Shown piece by piece: positions 1-7,194 of a stretch of DNA of 24,335 bases. The position numbers were made by a program, and so were the translations under genes. How positions within the stretch are numbered: the stretch's first letter is position 1; each line of letters opens with the position of its first letter. A model generated the notes under the pieces. The model was not told where the DNA came from, made no database searches, and saw only the letters and a list, made by a program, of their open reading frames with translations. The DNA comes from Candidatus Puniceispirillum sp. (lineage in GTDB: Bacteria > Pseudomonadota > Alphaproteobacteria > Puniceispirillales > Puniceispirillaceae), in contig JABJBD010000150.1 in the NCBI GenBank assembly GCA_018668795.1, positions 1 to 24,335 on the forward strand, in the 5' to 3' direction.

Positions 1-1
1 T

Positions 2-160
2 CGTGCTGGACTATATGTAAATCTGGTTCCGGTATTTGCGGCACTATTTGCGGTTATGATTCTGGGCGAGGTCATGCATTTTTATCATATTTTGTCTCTT
101 GCATTCGTTCTTGGCGGTATCTACATGGCAGAAAGAGGCAAGAAAGCCCTACTACAATAA
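2..160 (+). CDS. EamA/DMT-family transporter, C-terminal end (partial)
   Basis: An open frame enters from the left edge and ends at TAA 158-160, giving 53 codons. The translation has the last membrane helices of a drug/metabolite (EamA) transporter: a segment reading LVPVFAALFAVMILGE, then a further hydrophobic stretch ending in GGIYMAERGKK. The pattern 'NLVPVFAALFAVMILGE' is typical of the ninth helix of the second EamA repeat, where a conserved proline sits before the helix and GE follows it. The substrate cannot be told from this piece. It lies about 150 bases upstream of an aldehyde dehydrogenase on the same strand, so the two could be co-transcribed, though the spacer holds a strong potential hairpin. 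Family assignment is good; everything else is unseen. Confidence 0.8.
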   Translation, partial: RAGLYVNLVPVFAALFAVMILGEVMHFYHILSLAFVLGGIYMAERGKKALLQ

Positions 161-242
161 AGACCTGACTTGACAAGATTTTGTCGCCATGTTTCTTGAC
201 ATTATGCGTTTATAGAACAACTCTTTCAAACATAGACTTAAT

Positions 243-280
243 CTCTAATGCGGGTCTGCCTAAACAGGTGGCATTTAGAG
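243..280 (+). promoter_or_regulatory. Imperfect 14-bp inverted repeat (hairpin) upstream of aldehyde dehydrogenase
   Basis: Bases 243-251 pair with 271-280 with one bulged T at 274 (nine pairs). After a small internal bulge, bases 254-258 pair with 265-269 (five pairs, two of them G-T), closing a six-base loop CCTAAA. It sits 29 bases before the start codon at 309 and has no T-run after it, so it does not look like a terminator. It could be an operator or an RNA leader structure for the aldehyde dehydrogenase gene. The pairing is seen directly; the role is inference. Confidence 0.35.
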
Positions 281-308
281 TGTATGTGCTGATGACAGGA
301 ATGACAGT

Positions 309-1751
309 ATGATTGATAAAACCGAATTATATATTGATGGCGCGTGGGTTAAGAGCCGTGATGGTAACGTAATTCCGGTTATCAATCCGGCAACCGAAGA
401 GGAATATGCGTCAATTACGCTTGCAGGCAAGGCGGATACCGAGTCAGCGATTGCCGCGGCAAAACGCGCATTTCCGTCATGGTCTATGACCTCGCCAGAA
501 GAGCGTCTGGATTATTTGAAAAAAATTCTAGAGGTATATCAGTCGCGTGAGCTTGAAATGGCTCAAGTTATTTCTGAGGAAATGGGCGCGCCTATCAATC
601 TGGCGATTTCCGAGCAGGCAAGTTCAGGGTCATCACATCTGAAAGCGTTTATCCGGACGCTGGCGGCTTTTGAATGGGTACGTCCGTTGCGACCTGGAAC
701 TGCCGGTCAGGATCTGGCCTATGAGCCAGCTGGCGTAGCCGCGCTTATCACGCCATGGAATTGGCCTATGAATCAAGTTGCATTGAAAGTAGGAGCAGCA
801 ATCGCGGCTGGATGCACAATGGTGTTAAAGCCGTCTGAAATTGCACCAATGTCAGGTATGCTGTTTGCCGAAATGATACATGAAGCTGGCTTGCCTGCTG
901 GTGTATTCAACATGATCAATGGTGATGGTGTGGGCGCTGGATCAATCATGTCATCACATCCAGATATTGATGTTGTATCTTTTACTGGTTCTACGCGCGC
1001 GGGCATTCTGATCACCAAAGCGGCGGCTGACAGTGTCAAGAATGTATCCTTGGAACTTGGTGGTAAATCGCCAAATCTGATTTTTGATGATTGCGATATT
1101 GAAGCCGCGGTGACACGTGGAACAAAATTCTGTTTTAATAATGCCGGACAATCATGCAATGCGGCAACGCGGATGCTCGTCGAGCGAAGCGCCTATGACC
1201 AAGCTGTTGAGGTTGCGGCAAAAGTAGCGAATGAAACCAAGGTGGATATGCCTTCCAAAGAAGGCTCGCATATTGGCCCTTTGGTTTCTGAGGCACAATT
1301 CAACAAGGTGCAGGATTTGATTCAGCAAGGCATTGATGAAGGGGCGCGTCTGGTTGCTGGTGGCACGGGACGTCCTGACGGTTTAAATCGCGGTTATTTC
1401 GTCAAGCCGACCGTTTTTGCCGATACAAACAATGACATGACAATCATGCGCGAAGAAATTTTTGGCCCCGTTCTGGCAATTATGCCATTCGACACCGAAG
1501 AAGAAGCTATCTCGGTCGCTAATGATACGCCATTCGGACTATCAGCCTATTTGCAAACAGGTGACAGTGAACGCGCGCATCGTGTCGCGCGCCAGCTACG
1601 TGCAGGCATGGTTCAGGTGAATGGTGCATCGCGTGCCTCAGGAAGTCCCTTTGGTGGATTCAAGCAATCAGGCGTTGGCCGTGAAGGCGGTGCGATGGGT
1701 ATTGAAGAATTTCTTGAAGTCAAAACGATCAGCGGCATTGTTGACGCCTGA
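309..1751 (+). CDS. NAD(P)-dependent aldehyde dehydrogenase
   Basis: This is a 480-residue, full-length member of the aldehyde dehydrogenase superfamily, which oxidises an aldehyde to the acid with NAD(P)+. Visible landmarks are the cofactor-site ITPWNWP at residues 147-153 with Asn151, the nucleotide-binding FTGST at 225-229, the general base Glu249 in SLELGGK, and the nucleophile Cys283 in GQSCNAATR. The C-terminal FGGFKQSGVGREGG is typical of the class. No signal peptide is seen, so it should be cytosolic. The start at 309 is supported by the AGGA at 297-300 and by the usual N-terminus beginning a few residues before LYIDGAW. It converges on the DUF3726 gene with only seven bases between stops. 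The substrate cannot be read from sequence; proximity to a second aldehyde dehydrogenase operon suggests a related catabolic pathway, but this is inference. Confidence 0.93.
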   Translation: MIDKTELYIDGAWVKSRDGNVIPVINPATEEEYASITLAGKADTESAIAAAKRAFPSWSMTSPEERLDYLKKILEVYQSRELEMAQVISEEMGAPINLAISEQASSGSSHLKAFIRTLAAFEWVRPLRPGTAGQDLAYEPAGVAALITPWNWPMNQVALKVGAAIAAGCTMVLKPSEIAPMSGMLFAEMIHEAGLPAGVFNMINGDGVGAGSIMSSHPDIDVVSFTGSTRAGILITKAAADSVKNVSLELGGKSPNLIFDDCDIEAAVTRGTKFCFNNAGQSCNAATRMLVERSAYDQAVEVAAKVANETKVDMPSKEGSHIGPLVSEAQFNKVQDLIQQGIDEGARLVAGGTGRPDGLNRGYFVKPTVFADTNNDMTIMREEIFGPVLAIMPFDTEEEAISVANDTPFGLSAYLQTGDSERAHRVARQLRAGMVQVNGASRASGSPFGGFKQSGVGREGGAMGIEEFLEVKTISGIVDA

Positions 1752-1758
1752 TAGGCGC

Positions 1759-2373
1759 TTAATCGTTATCACTTAGACCCGAACCAGCCCCCGCAAGGCG
1801 TGACTGTTCAGTCGATGGCGCGTATGTGTGATGGGCAAAAGCCTCAAAAGTCTTGATACAGGCGGATGCCGTGGCGGGAATGCGGTTAAGTGATGCAGAT
1901 GTTTTATGCTGTGCAATGGTTTCGGTGGAAAGCGTACCCGGGCTAATGCGGCATGTGGCACTTTCAATCAAAAGCGCGGTATTGATAACGTCACTTGAAA
2001 AGCCATTTGTGCTTATATCTATCGTGAGCGTATCAATATGTAATACGTATCCGTTTTGACTTGCACAGGCGGATATAAAGGGCACAAGTAGCAATGGTTC
2101 GCGTATGATGCCAAGATCGTTTGGCAAAGCGATTGCACCATCTGAGATTGCTGCCCCAATGGTAATTGGGCAGTTTTCTGCTTTGCCCGAAGCATCCGTG
2201 TTGTACCAGTTAAGATGCCGGCATAATGAGGCAACGCCAGGTGCGCCACGATGCGCCAACCAGATAACAGCATGACTGGCCTCTTCGGCAAACCCCCAGG
2301 ACATGCCAGCCCCACGCGCCGCCTTTAGAGCAAGGGCACCAGTTTCACCAAGAGACCAACTGACATCTGTCAT
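1759..2373 (-). CDS. DUF3726 family protein
   Basis: The 204-residue product opens with SLGETGALALKAARGAGMSWG followed by FAEEASHAVIWLAHRG, the characteristic N-terminal signature of DUF3726, a proteobacterial family with no established function. There is no signal peptide, membrane helix or recognisable catalytic motif. It is the last gene of a four-gene minus-strand operon: its start lies two bases after the stop of the 565-residue gene (stop at 2376). I see no clear Shine-Dalgarno sequence before the ATG, so translation probably depends on coupling to the upstream gene. The operon mates are an M19-like protein and an aldehyde dehydrogenase, which points to a role in breaking down a small nitrogenous compound. 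Family recognition rests on the N-terminal pattern. Confidence 0.8.
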   Translation of the reverse strand: MTDVSWSLGETGALALKAARGAGMSWGFAEEASHAVIWLAHRGAPGVASLCRHLNWYNTDASGKAENCPITIGAAISDGAIALPNDLGIIREPLLLVPFISACASQNGYVLHIDTLTIDISTNGFSSDVINTALLIESATCRISPGTLSTETIAQHKTSASLNRIPATASACIKTFEAFAHHTYAPSTEQSRLAGAGSGLSDND

Positions 2374-2375
2374 GT

Positions 2376-4073
2376 CTATTGCAACGGTGGATAAACCAGA
2401 TCATCAGGATCCAGATTTGCCAATTCGTCGGGGAAGGGGGCGCCTTGATACATGGTGATGCGCAACCACCGATCTGATCGCGGATCAAATTTTGTGGCAC
2501 CAAAAAATGACAATTTACATCGCAAAAGATCAATCGGCATCATGTCGGCAGCGATTGTATTGTCGCGGATTTCAGCGTAATCGAGACCATTGGTAAATTG
2601 TGCGCGGCGCACGATATGCCGATGTTCAGGATGTGCCATTAAAAACCGGGCAACCGTGTCATTATCATCCCAGTCTTTTATGGCCTCATAGCATGCGATT
2701 GCATCACGTCCAGGCGCAAGTGGTTGTTCATAGGGGGCTATTGGCTCTTCAAACCGTTCGCCAAGGCGTGGTTCCAGCTTTTCTTCTGATACATACCAGA
2801 CGCGAGCCTGTTCGGCTTTTTGGCTAAAATCAAGTGAATGTGCCCAGCCATATTGCGCTGTGATCTGTTTACGTAGTGCCGCTATGGATTGGGTGCCATC
2901 AATGATATGACGCGTTGTTTCATCAGCAGACATTGTGTAGGCAAGATCATCGACAAGGTCACCAAAAGGTTCAATGAGGAGGGATACAAGCTGTTCCTGC
3001 CCCTCTATCGTCAGATTATCACGCCCCCAGCGATATAGTGCGTCCCACGGACAAGGCTGATGCGCGTCAAAATTTTCCATATATGTTGAAAGGCTGGCCA
3101 AATCTGCGCGCAACCCTTCGGTTTTTGATTTTTGGTATGGATGCTCAACTTGCCATGCTTCGGCATTGATTGCCGCACGTTTCACAAGCGACAGAAAATA
3201 AGCCAGTGTTTGAGTTTCGGTTTTTACTATGGCTCGAACTCGCCCTAATGCTGTTTCGCGTGCATTGATCCACGCATGAATAAGAGCAGGGTGATTGATG
3301 AGGAATGGCGCCATGCCAAGGCCTGTCGAATTGCCAACACCAATGCGGCGGCGAATATCAGGCGCAAGCGTCACGGCGGTGTCTGGCGCTTGTATTTTGG
3401 CCATATGTTCAACCATGTCTATGGTAAAGGCGCGTATTAACCATACAGCCAGCAATTCAGGTTGAAATGAGCCGGCAAATTCAGGCCGATCCGCCCATGC
3501 GTTTCGGTCTGCGGCACCAAATTTTCCTGATCCATAAACAGCGCTTGTACGCATCAGATAACCAATAGGTTCAATCTTGGCCAGATCCGGCTGGATGCCA
3601 GTGGCCAGACAGTTGCGCACATAGTCGAACAATCTAACCGACTTGTTTGCACGTGACAGAACAAATTCACTATCTGAAATACGACCAGCTTCTTGTAATG
3701 GCACATTGTTTTTTAGCCGTTCAATATCAGCCTGCCTAACGTCGCCGTCATGCAAGCTGAATGTAGCGTCCCATGCTTCGGCAATAACACGGTCAGAGCG
3801 CAGTTCATCAGGCAGATCATGCGCAAACGCAACCAGCGTATAGGTTCTGTGAGGGCCAATGGCGGTATATGTGGCAACCCCGACGCCATTCGCATCGATT
3901 TTCCAGACAGGGCGTTTGAATGTCCAGTTTTCGCTTTTGAGGCGCCGCAGTAACACCCGCATGAAGCTGAGCCTGCTTTGGTGGAAAGACCCCATACGCG
4001 CAAGGCGCATCACATCATTGCCCGCCCGAAGCGATAGATGTGCCTGATTATGTGCTGTGACAGTCTTTTCCAT
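2376..4073 (-). CDS. Conserved-looking protein of unknown function (565 aa)
   Basis: I do not recognise this 565-residue protein. It has no signal peptide and no convincing membrane helix, so it is probably cytosolic. Notable features are a basic N-terminal third (LLRRLKSENW, FKRPVWKID), a glycine-rich GNSTGLGMAPF followed by LINHPALIHAW near the middle, an acidic and tryptophan-rich second half, and a C-terminus ending DPDDLVYPPLQ. The GNSTGLGMAPF stretch looks like a ligand or active-site loop, but that is only appearance. An AGCAGG lies seven bases before the ATG at 4073. It is third in the operon, 18 bases after the M19-like gene and two bases before DUF3726, so it likely acts in the same pathway. 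Its size, complexity and tight placement make it a real gene. Confidence 0.85.
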   Translation of the reverse strand: MEKTVTAHNQAHLSLRAGNDVMRLARMGSFHQSRLSFMRVLLRRLKSENWTFKRPVWKIDANGVGVATYTAIGPHRTYTLVAFAHDLPDELRSDRVIAEAWDATFSLHDGDVRQADIERLKNNVPLQEAGRISDSEFVLSRANKSVRLFDYVRNCLATGIQPDLAKIEPIGYLMRTSAVYGSGKFGAADRNAWADRPEFAGSFQPELLAVWLIRAFTIDMVEHMAKIQAPDTAVTLAPDIRRRIGVGNSTGLGMAPFLINHPALIHAWINARETALGRVRAIVKTETQTLAYFLSLVKRAAINAEAWQVEHPYQKSKTEGLRADLASLSTYMENFDAHQPCPWDALYRWGRDNLTIEGQEQLVSLLIEPFGDLVDDLAYTMSADETTRHIIDGTQSIAALRKQITAQYGWAHSLDFSQKAEQARVWYVSEEKLEPRLGERFEEPIAPYEQPLAPGRDAIACYEAIKDWDDNDTVARFLMAHPEHRHIVRRAQFTNGLDYAEIRDNTIAADMMPIDLLRCKLSFFGATKFDPRSDRWLRITMYQGAPFPDELANLDPDDLVYPPLQ

Positions 4074-4091
4074 ACATATACCTGCTATATC

Positions 4092-5072
4092 TTAAACACC
4101 TAATACACCGAAATTGTTATCGTAAAACCGCAACCAATTCTCTCCCATAATAGCGGCAGTTTCTGTCGTCGAAAAGCCACGCGCCAGCAAACCTGCTTCA
4201 ATATTACCAAAATGCCGATTATCTTCAAACCAGTCTGGCATAGGGGGAAACCCTGCATGGGCGGCTGATCCTTCGCCATAGTCGATGTCTTTTGTCCAGC
4301 GACCAACGCGCATCCATTCGACAACAGAGTCAGGCTGATCCTGACATAGATCAGAGCCAAGGCCGATATTATCGATACCCATTAAATCGGCTGTGCGCGC
4401 GATCATGTCGCAAAAGCTATCCAATGTGCAATTTGATTTATCTTTTAAATGATGCGGATAAAGTGAAAATCCAAGCATGCCACCAGACGCGCCTAGTGCT
4501 TTTAATATATCGTCAGACTTGTTGCGCTTGGCTGGATGCCAGAAATTAGGATTGGCATGTGTGATGGCTATTGGGCGCTCGGATATGGCGATGGCTTCAA
4601 GTGTCGAACGCTCAGCTGAATGGCTCATATCAACGACCAGACCAACACGGTTCATTTCCTTAATAACTTGCCGTCCCATTCGCGTGATACCGGTATCTTC
4701 ATCTTCATAACAGCCGGTAGCCAGCAGCGATTGGTTGTTATAGGTCAGCTGCATAAACCGCGCACCAAGCATATGGCATATTTCTACTAGCCCAATATCG
4801 TCTTCGATGGGTGAGGGATTTTGAAAGCCGAAAAAAATGGCAGTACGGTTTTCGGTTTTTGCGCGCCTGACATCATCGCCTGTTTTTCCATGAAAAATCA
4901 GTTCTGGAAATCGTTCAAACCAGAGATTCCATTTTTCGACATTGGCAACCATCTCACGAAAATTTTCATGATAGGCAATGGTTACATGAACCGCATCGAC
5001 ATTGCCTTCACGCATTTGGCAGAATATTTTTTCAGACCAATTGGCATATTGTAAATTATCGATCAGATGCAT
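4092..5072 (-). CDS. M19 (membrane dipeptidase)-like protein with altered metal site
   Basis: The 326-residue product belongs to the peptidase M19 / renal dipeptidase family: it has LTYNNQ (109-114), VVDMSH (146-151), AITHAN (169-174) and GLGSDLC. In characterised M19 enzymes an N-terminal His-x-Asp, a bridging Glu and two later histidines hold two zinc ions. Here the two later histidines are present as His151 and His172, 21 residues apart as in the human enzyme. The N-terminus instead reads IDNLQ where the His-x-Asp is expected, and the bridging Glu position appears as Gln84 in FGFQNP. It may therefore bind one metal and act on a non-peptide amide or lactone. No signal peptide is present, so despite the family name it is cytosolic. 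Its start lies two bases after the aldehyde dehydrogenase stop, with a GGA in that stop region as ribosome site. Confidence 0.85.
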   Translation of the reverse strand: MHLIDNLQYANWSEKIFCQMREGNVDAVHVTIAYHENFREMVANVEKWNLWFERFPELIFHGKTGDDVRRAKTENRTAIFFGFQNPSPIEDDIGLVEICHMLGARFMQLTYNNQSLLATGCYEDEDTGITRMGRQVIKEMNRVGLVVDMSHSAERSTLEAIAISERPIAITHANPNFWHPAKRNKSDDILKALGASGGMLGFSLYPHHLKDKSNCTLDSFCDMIARTADLMGIDNIGLGSDLCQDQPDSVVEWMRVGRWTKDIDYGEGSAAHAGFPPMPDWFEDNRHFGNIEAGLLARGFSTTETAAIMGENWLRFYDNNFGVLGV

Positions 5073-5074
5073 GA

Positions 5075-6523
5075 TTATTCCGGCGTTCCCGATGAAATAT
5101 AGGATGTTTTTACAGTGGTGTAGAATTCTTCCGCATAACCACCTTGTTCGCGGGGACCATATGAGCTGTCACCGCGGCCACCAAACGGCACATGATAATC
5201 GGTACCAGCTGTGGCTAGGTTGACCATGACACATCCGGTACGGGCGTTACGACGGAAATGCGTGGCGCGGGCAAGTGACTTTGTGATGATTCCCGAGGTC
5301 AGGCCAAAATGCGTATCATTTACAAGATGAAGCGCTTCGTCATATGAACCAGCCTTGATAACACAAGCGATAGGCGCAAACATTTCTTCACGATTGATAC
5401 GCCAGTCATTGCTGGTGTTGGCAACCAAAGCCGGCGTCATGTAAAAGCCTTCGGTTTCACGCGTTACGTGTTCACCACCACACAAAATATCGCCACCTTC
5501 GCTTTTGGCCAGATCAATATATGCCATGTTTTCGTTTAACTGTGTTTCACTTACCACTGGCCCCAACTGGGTACCGTCTTTGAGCGCATGATCGACGATC
5601 ATAGATTTGGTAGCGTTTGACAGTTTTTCAACAAATTCGTCATGAATATTTTCATGCACTATCAAGCGAGACGAGGCCGTGCATTTCTGGCCAGTGCCTC
5701 CAAATGCTCCGCCAAGCGCACAGGTGACAGCCAGATCAAGATCGCCATCTTCCATGACTGCCAATGCATTTTTTGATCCCATTTCCATCTGGATTTTGGT
5801 CAGGTTGCCTATTGCCGATGTGGCGATTTGTTTGCCAACATCAACTGAACCAGTAAAGCTGATGGCATTAATCGCAGAGCTTTCAACAAGTGCCTGTCCA
5901 ATGCTACCACCTGGCCCCATTACAAGATTGAATAGGCCTTTGGGTAAGTCCTGACGTGCAATGATGTCGGCTAGTGCAACAGCTGAAGCAGGCACCAAAT
6001 TAGCTGGTTTCCAGATAACGGCATTTCCAAATGCCAGCGCGGGCGCGATTTTCCAGACAGCGGTTGCCGTAGGAAAATTCCATGGGCTGATGATAGCAAC
6101 CACGCCAACCGGCTCACGCCGCACATCAATTTCAATATTGGGGCGCACAGAGTCAGCGGTATCGCCCATTTGCCTTAATGTTTCTGCGGCGTAATAGGTA
6201 AAGAATTGGCCAGCGCGGTAAACTTCGCCTTTACCTTCGGCTAGAGGTTTCCCCTCTTCACGACTTAATAAGGTGCCAAGCTCGGCACTGCGTGCCATCA
6301 ATTCATTGCCAATATTCGTAAGCGCGGTTTGGCGCGCTTCAAGACCGGTGTTTGCCCATATTTTTTGAGCGGCCGTTGCCGCTTCAAAAGCCGTGTCCAA
6401 TTGTGCCTGACTTGCCTGTGCATATGTGCCGATTAGATCGCTAAGGTCAGACGGATTGCGGTTCTCGATGCTGCTATCGCCTTCGAGCCATTCGCCTGCA
6501 ATAAAATTTTTCTGTAACGCCAT
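5075..6523 (-). CDS. Aldehyde dehydrogenase, alpha-ketoglutarate semialdehyde dehydrogenase-like
   Basis: A 482-residue full-length aldehyde dehydrogenase. It shows ISPWNFP at 145-151 with Asn149, FTGSVDVG at 223-230, the general base Glu247 in MEMGSKNALAV, and the nucleophile Cys281 in GGTGQKCTASSR. The C-terminal FGGRGDSSYGPREQGG is also present. The combination of MEMGSKNA, GQKCTASSR and GDSSYGPREQGG resembles enzymes annotated as alpha-ketoglutarate semialdehyde dehydrogenases, which finish hydroxyproline, glucarate or pentose breakdown by making 2-oxoglutarate. That substrate is inferred by resemblance only. It is the first gene of the minus-strand operon, and a 16-base interrupted palindrome sits about 45 bases upstream of its start. 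The start is supported by a GGA eight bases before the ATG and by the standard NFIAGEW opening. Confidence 0.9.
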   Translation of the reverse strand: MALQKNFIAGEWLEGDSSIENRNPSDLSDLIGTYAQASQAQLDTAFEAATAAQKIWANTGLEARQTALTNIGNELMARSAELGTLLSREEGKPLAEGKGEVYRAGQFFTYYAAETLRQMGDTADSVRPNIEIDVRREPVGVVAIISPWNFPTATAVWKIAPALAFGNAVIWKPANLVPASAVALADIIARQDLPKGLFNLVMGPGGSIGQALVESSAINAISFTGSVDVGKQIATSAIGNLTKIQMEMGSKNALAVMEDGDLDLAVTCALGGAFGGTGQKCTASSRLIVHENIHDEFVEKLSNATKSMIVDHALKDGTQLGPVVSETQLNENMAYIDLAKSEGGDILCGGEHVTRETEGFYMTPALVANTSNDWRINREEMFAPIACVIKAGSYDEALHLVNDTHFGLTSGIITKSLARATHFRRNARTGCVMVNLATAGTDYHVPFGGRGDSSYGPREQGGYAEEFYTTVKTSYISSGTPE

Positions 6524-6566
6524 GCCTATGTTCCACGCCTTTGCTGAATTCTGGGATTTAAAATAT

Positions 6567-6582
6567 ACACCTAACTAGGTGT
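6567..6582. promoter_or_regulatory. Interrupted palindrome (ACACCTA-AC-TAGGTGT), candidate operator
   Basis: Two perfect 7-base arms (6567-6573 and 6576-6582) are separated by two bases. The repeat overlaps the stop codon of the GFA gene and lies 44-59 bases upstream of the first gene of the aldehyde dehydrogenase operon. An A/T-rich stretch reading TATATT on the minus strand (6561-6568) abuts it and could be a -10 element. The symmetry is seen directly; binding by a dimeric repressor such as a GntR- or TetR-type regulator is inference, and no regulator gene is in the window. Confidence 0.35.
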
Positions 6583-6946
6583 TGTTGTGATCTTTGGTAA
6601 CTGAAAAGGTACGTCCATCAACTTGTGTATAGTCGGTGATACTATCTTTATCCACCCCTTCAATACAGGCAATATTATAGGCAAAGCAAGGTTTGCTTCG
6701 TCGCCAATGATGCGTGTAAATACCACAATTCGTGCAGAAATAATGCCGTGCCGCCTTTGTATTCCATTGATAAAGCCCCAGGCTGTCTTCACCTGCAACA
6801 ATGACAAATTCTTCTGGTTCTGCCTGAGCCATAAGCGCATTTTTGCGGCTACAAAGCGAGCAGTTGCATTTTACGACGTCACGAAGTTCGGTATGTACTT
6901 CGAATTGAACGTTACCACAATGGCATGAACCTTTGAGAACTGTCAT
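6575..6946 (-). CDS. GFA / CENP-V-type zinc-binding protein
   Basis: A 123-residue protein of the GFA family (glutathione-dependent formaldehyde-activating enzyme-like, CENP-V fold). The zinc-binding cysteines are all visible: SCHCG (Cys8, Cys10), CNCSLC (Cys27, Cys29, Cys32) and FCTNCG (Cys71, Cys74). The family name comes from one enzyme proposed to speed up S-hydroxymethylglutathione formation; most members have no proven activity, so 'formaldehyde-activating' should not be assumed. An AAGG seven bases before the ATG supports the start. It lies 51 bases upstream of the aldehyde dehydrogenase operon on the same strand, so read-through is possible, though a candidate operator overlaps its stop codon. 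It is divergent from the EamA transporter at 7195. Confidence 0.9.
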   Translation of the reverse strand: MTVLKGSCHCGNVQFEVHTELRDVVKCNCSLCSRKNALMAQAEPEEFVIVAGEDSLGLYQWNTKAARHYFCTNCGIYTHHWRRSKPCFAYNIACIEGVDKDSITDYTQVDGRTFSVTKDHNNT

Positions 6947-7194
6947 TAAGGCACCTTATTATTGGTTATCTAAGATGGCATCATATTTGGTTAGATGTGT
7001 TGCCATGATGCACATGCCTAAGACTGCCTCAAGAAATGCTATATATCAATCTGAATTCTTAACTGCCAGATATGCTGATTATCGAATGTTGGGTTTAAGC
7101 GTATTTTGGTGCTTTCGCATGTTTGAAATTGCTGATAAAGGACATAAATAGACACATGATCTGAAGTCGATCCGCATGTGGAAAGGTTTGAAAT

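Noticed and set aside
170..216. Two TTGACA hexamers (170-175, 196-201) upstream of the aldehyde dehydrogenase
   Set aside because: Neither has a -10-like hexamer at an acceptable distance; TATAGA at 211 is only nine bases from the second.
773..1159. Minus-strand frame inside the first aldehyde dehydrogenase
   Set aside because: It is the antisense shadow of a gene with intact catalytic motifs and has no ribosome site or family character.
1745..1757. Hairpin CGCCT-GAT-AGGCG across the end of the first aldehyde dehydrogenase
   Set aside because: The stem is only five pairs and no T-run follows on either strand, so I do not call it a terminator.
6933..7151. Plus-strand 72-codon frame between the GFA and EamA genes
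   Set aside because: It overlaps the start of the GFA gene on the other strand, has no ribosome site, and the translation has no recognisable character.
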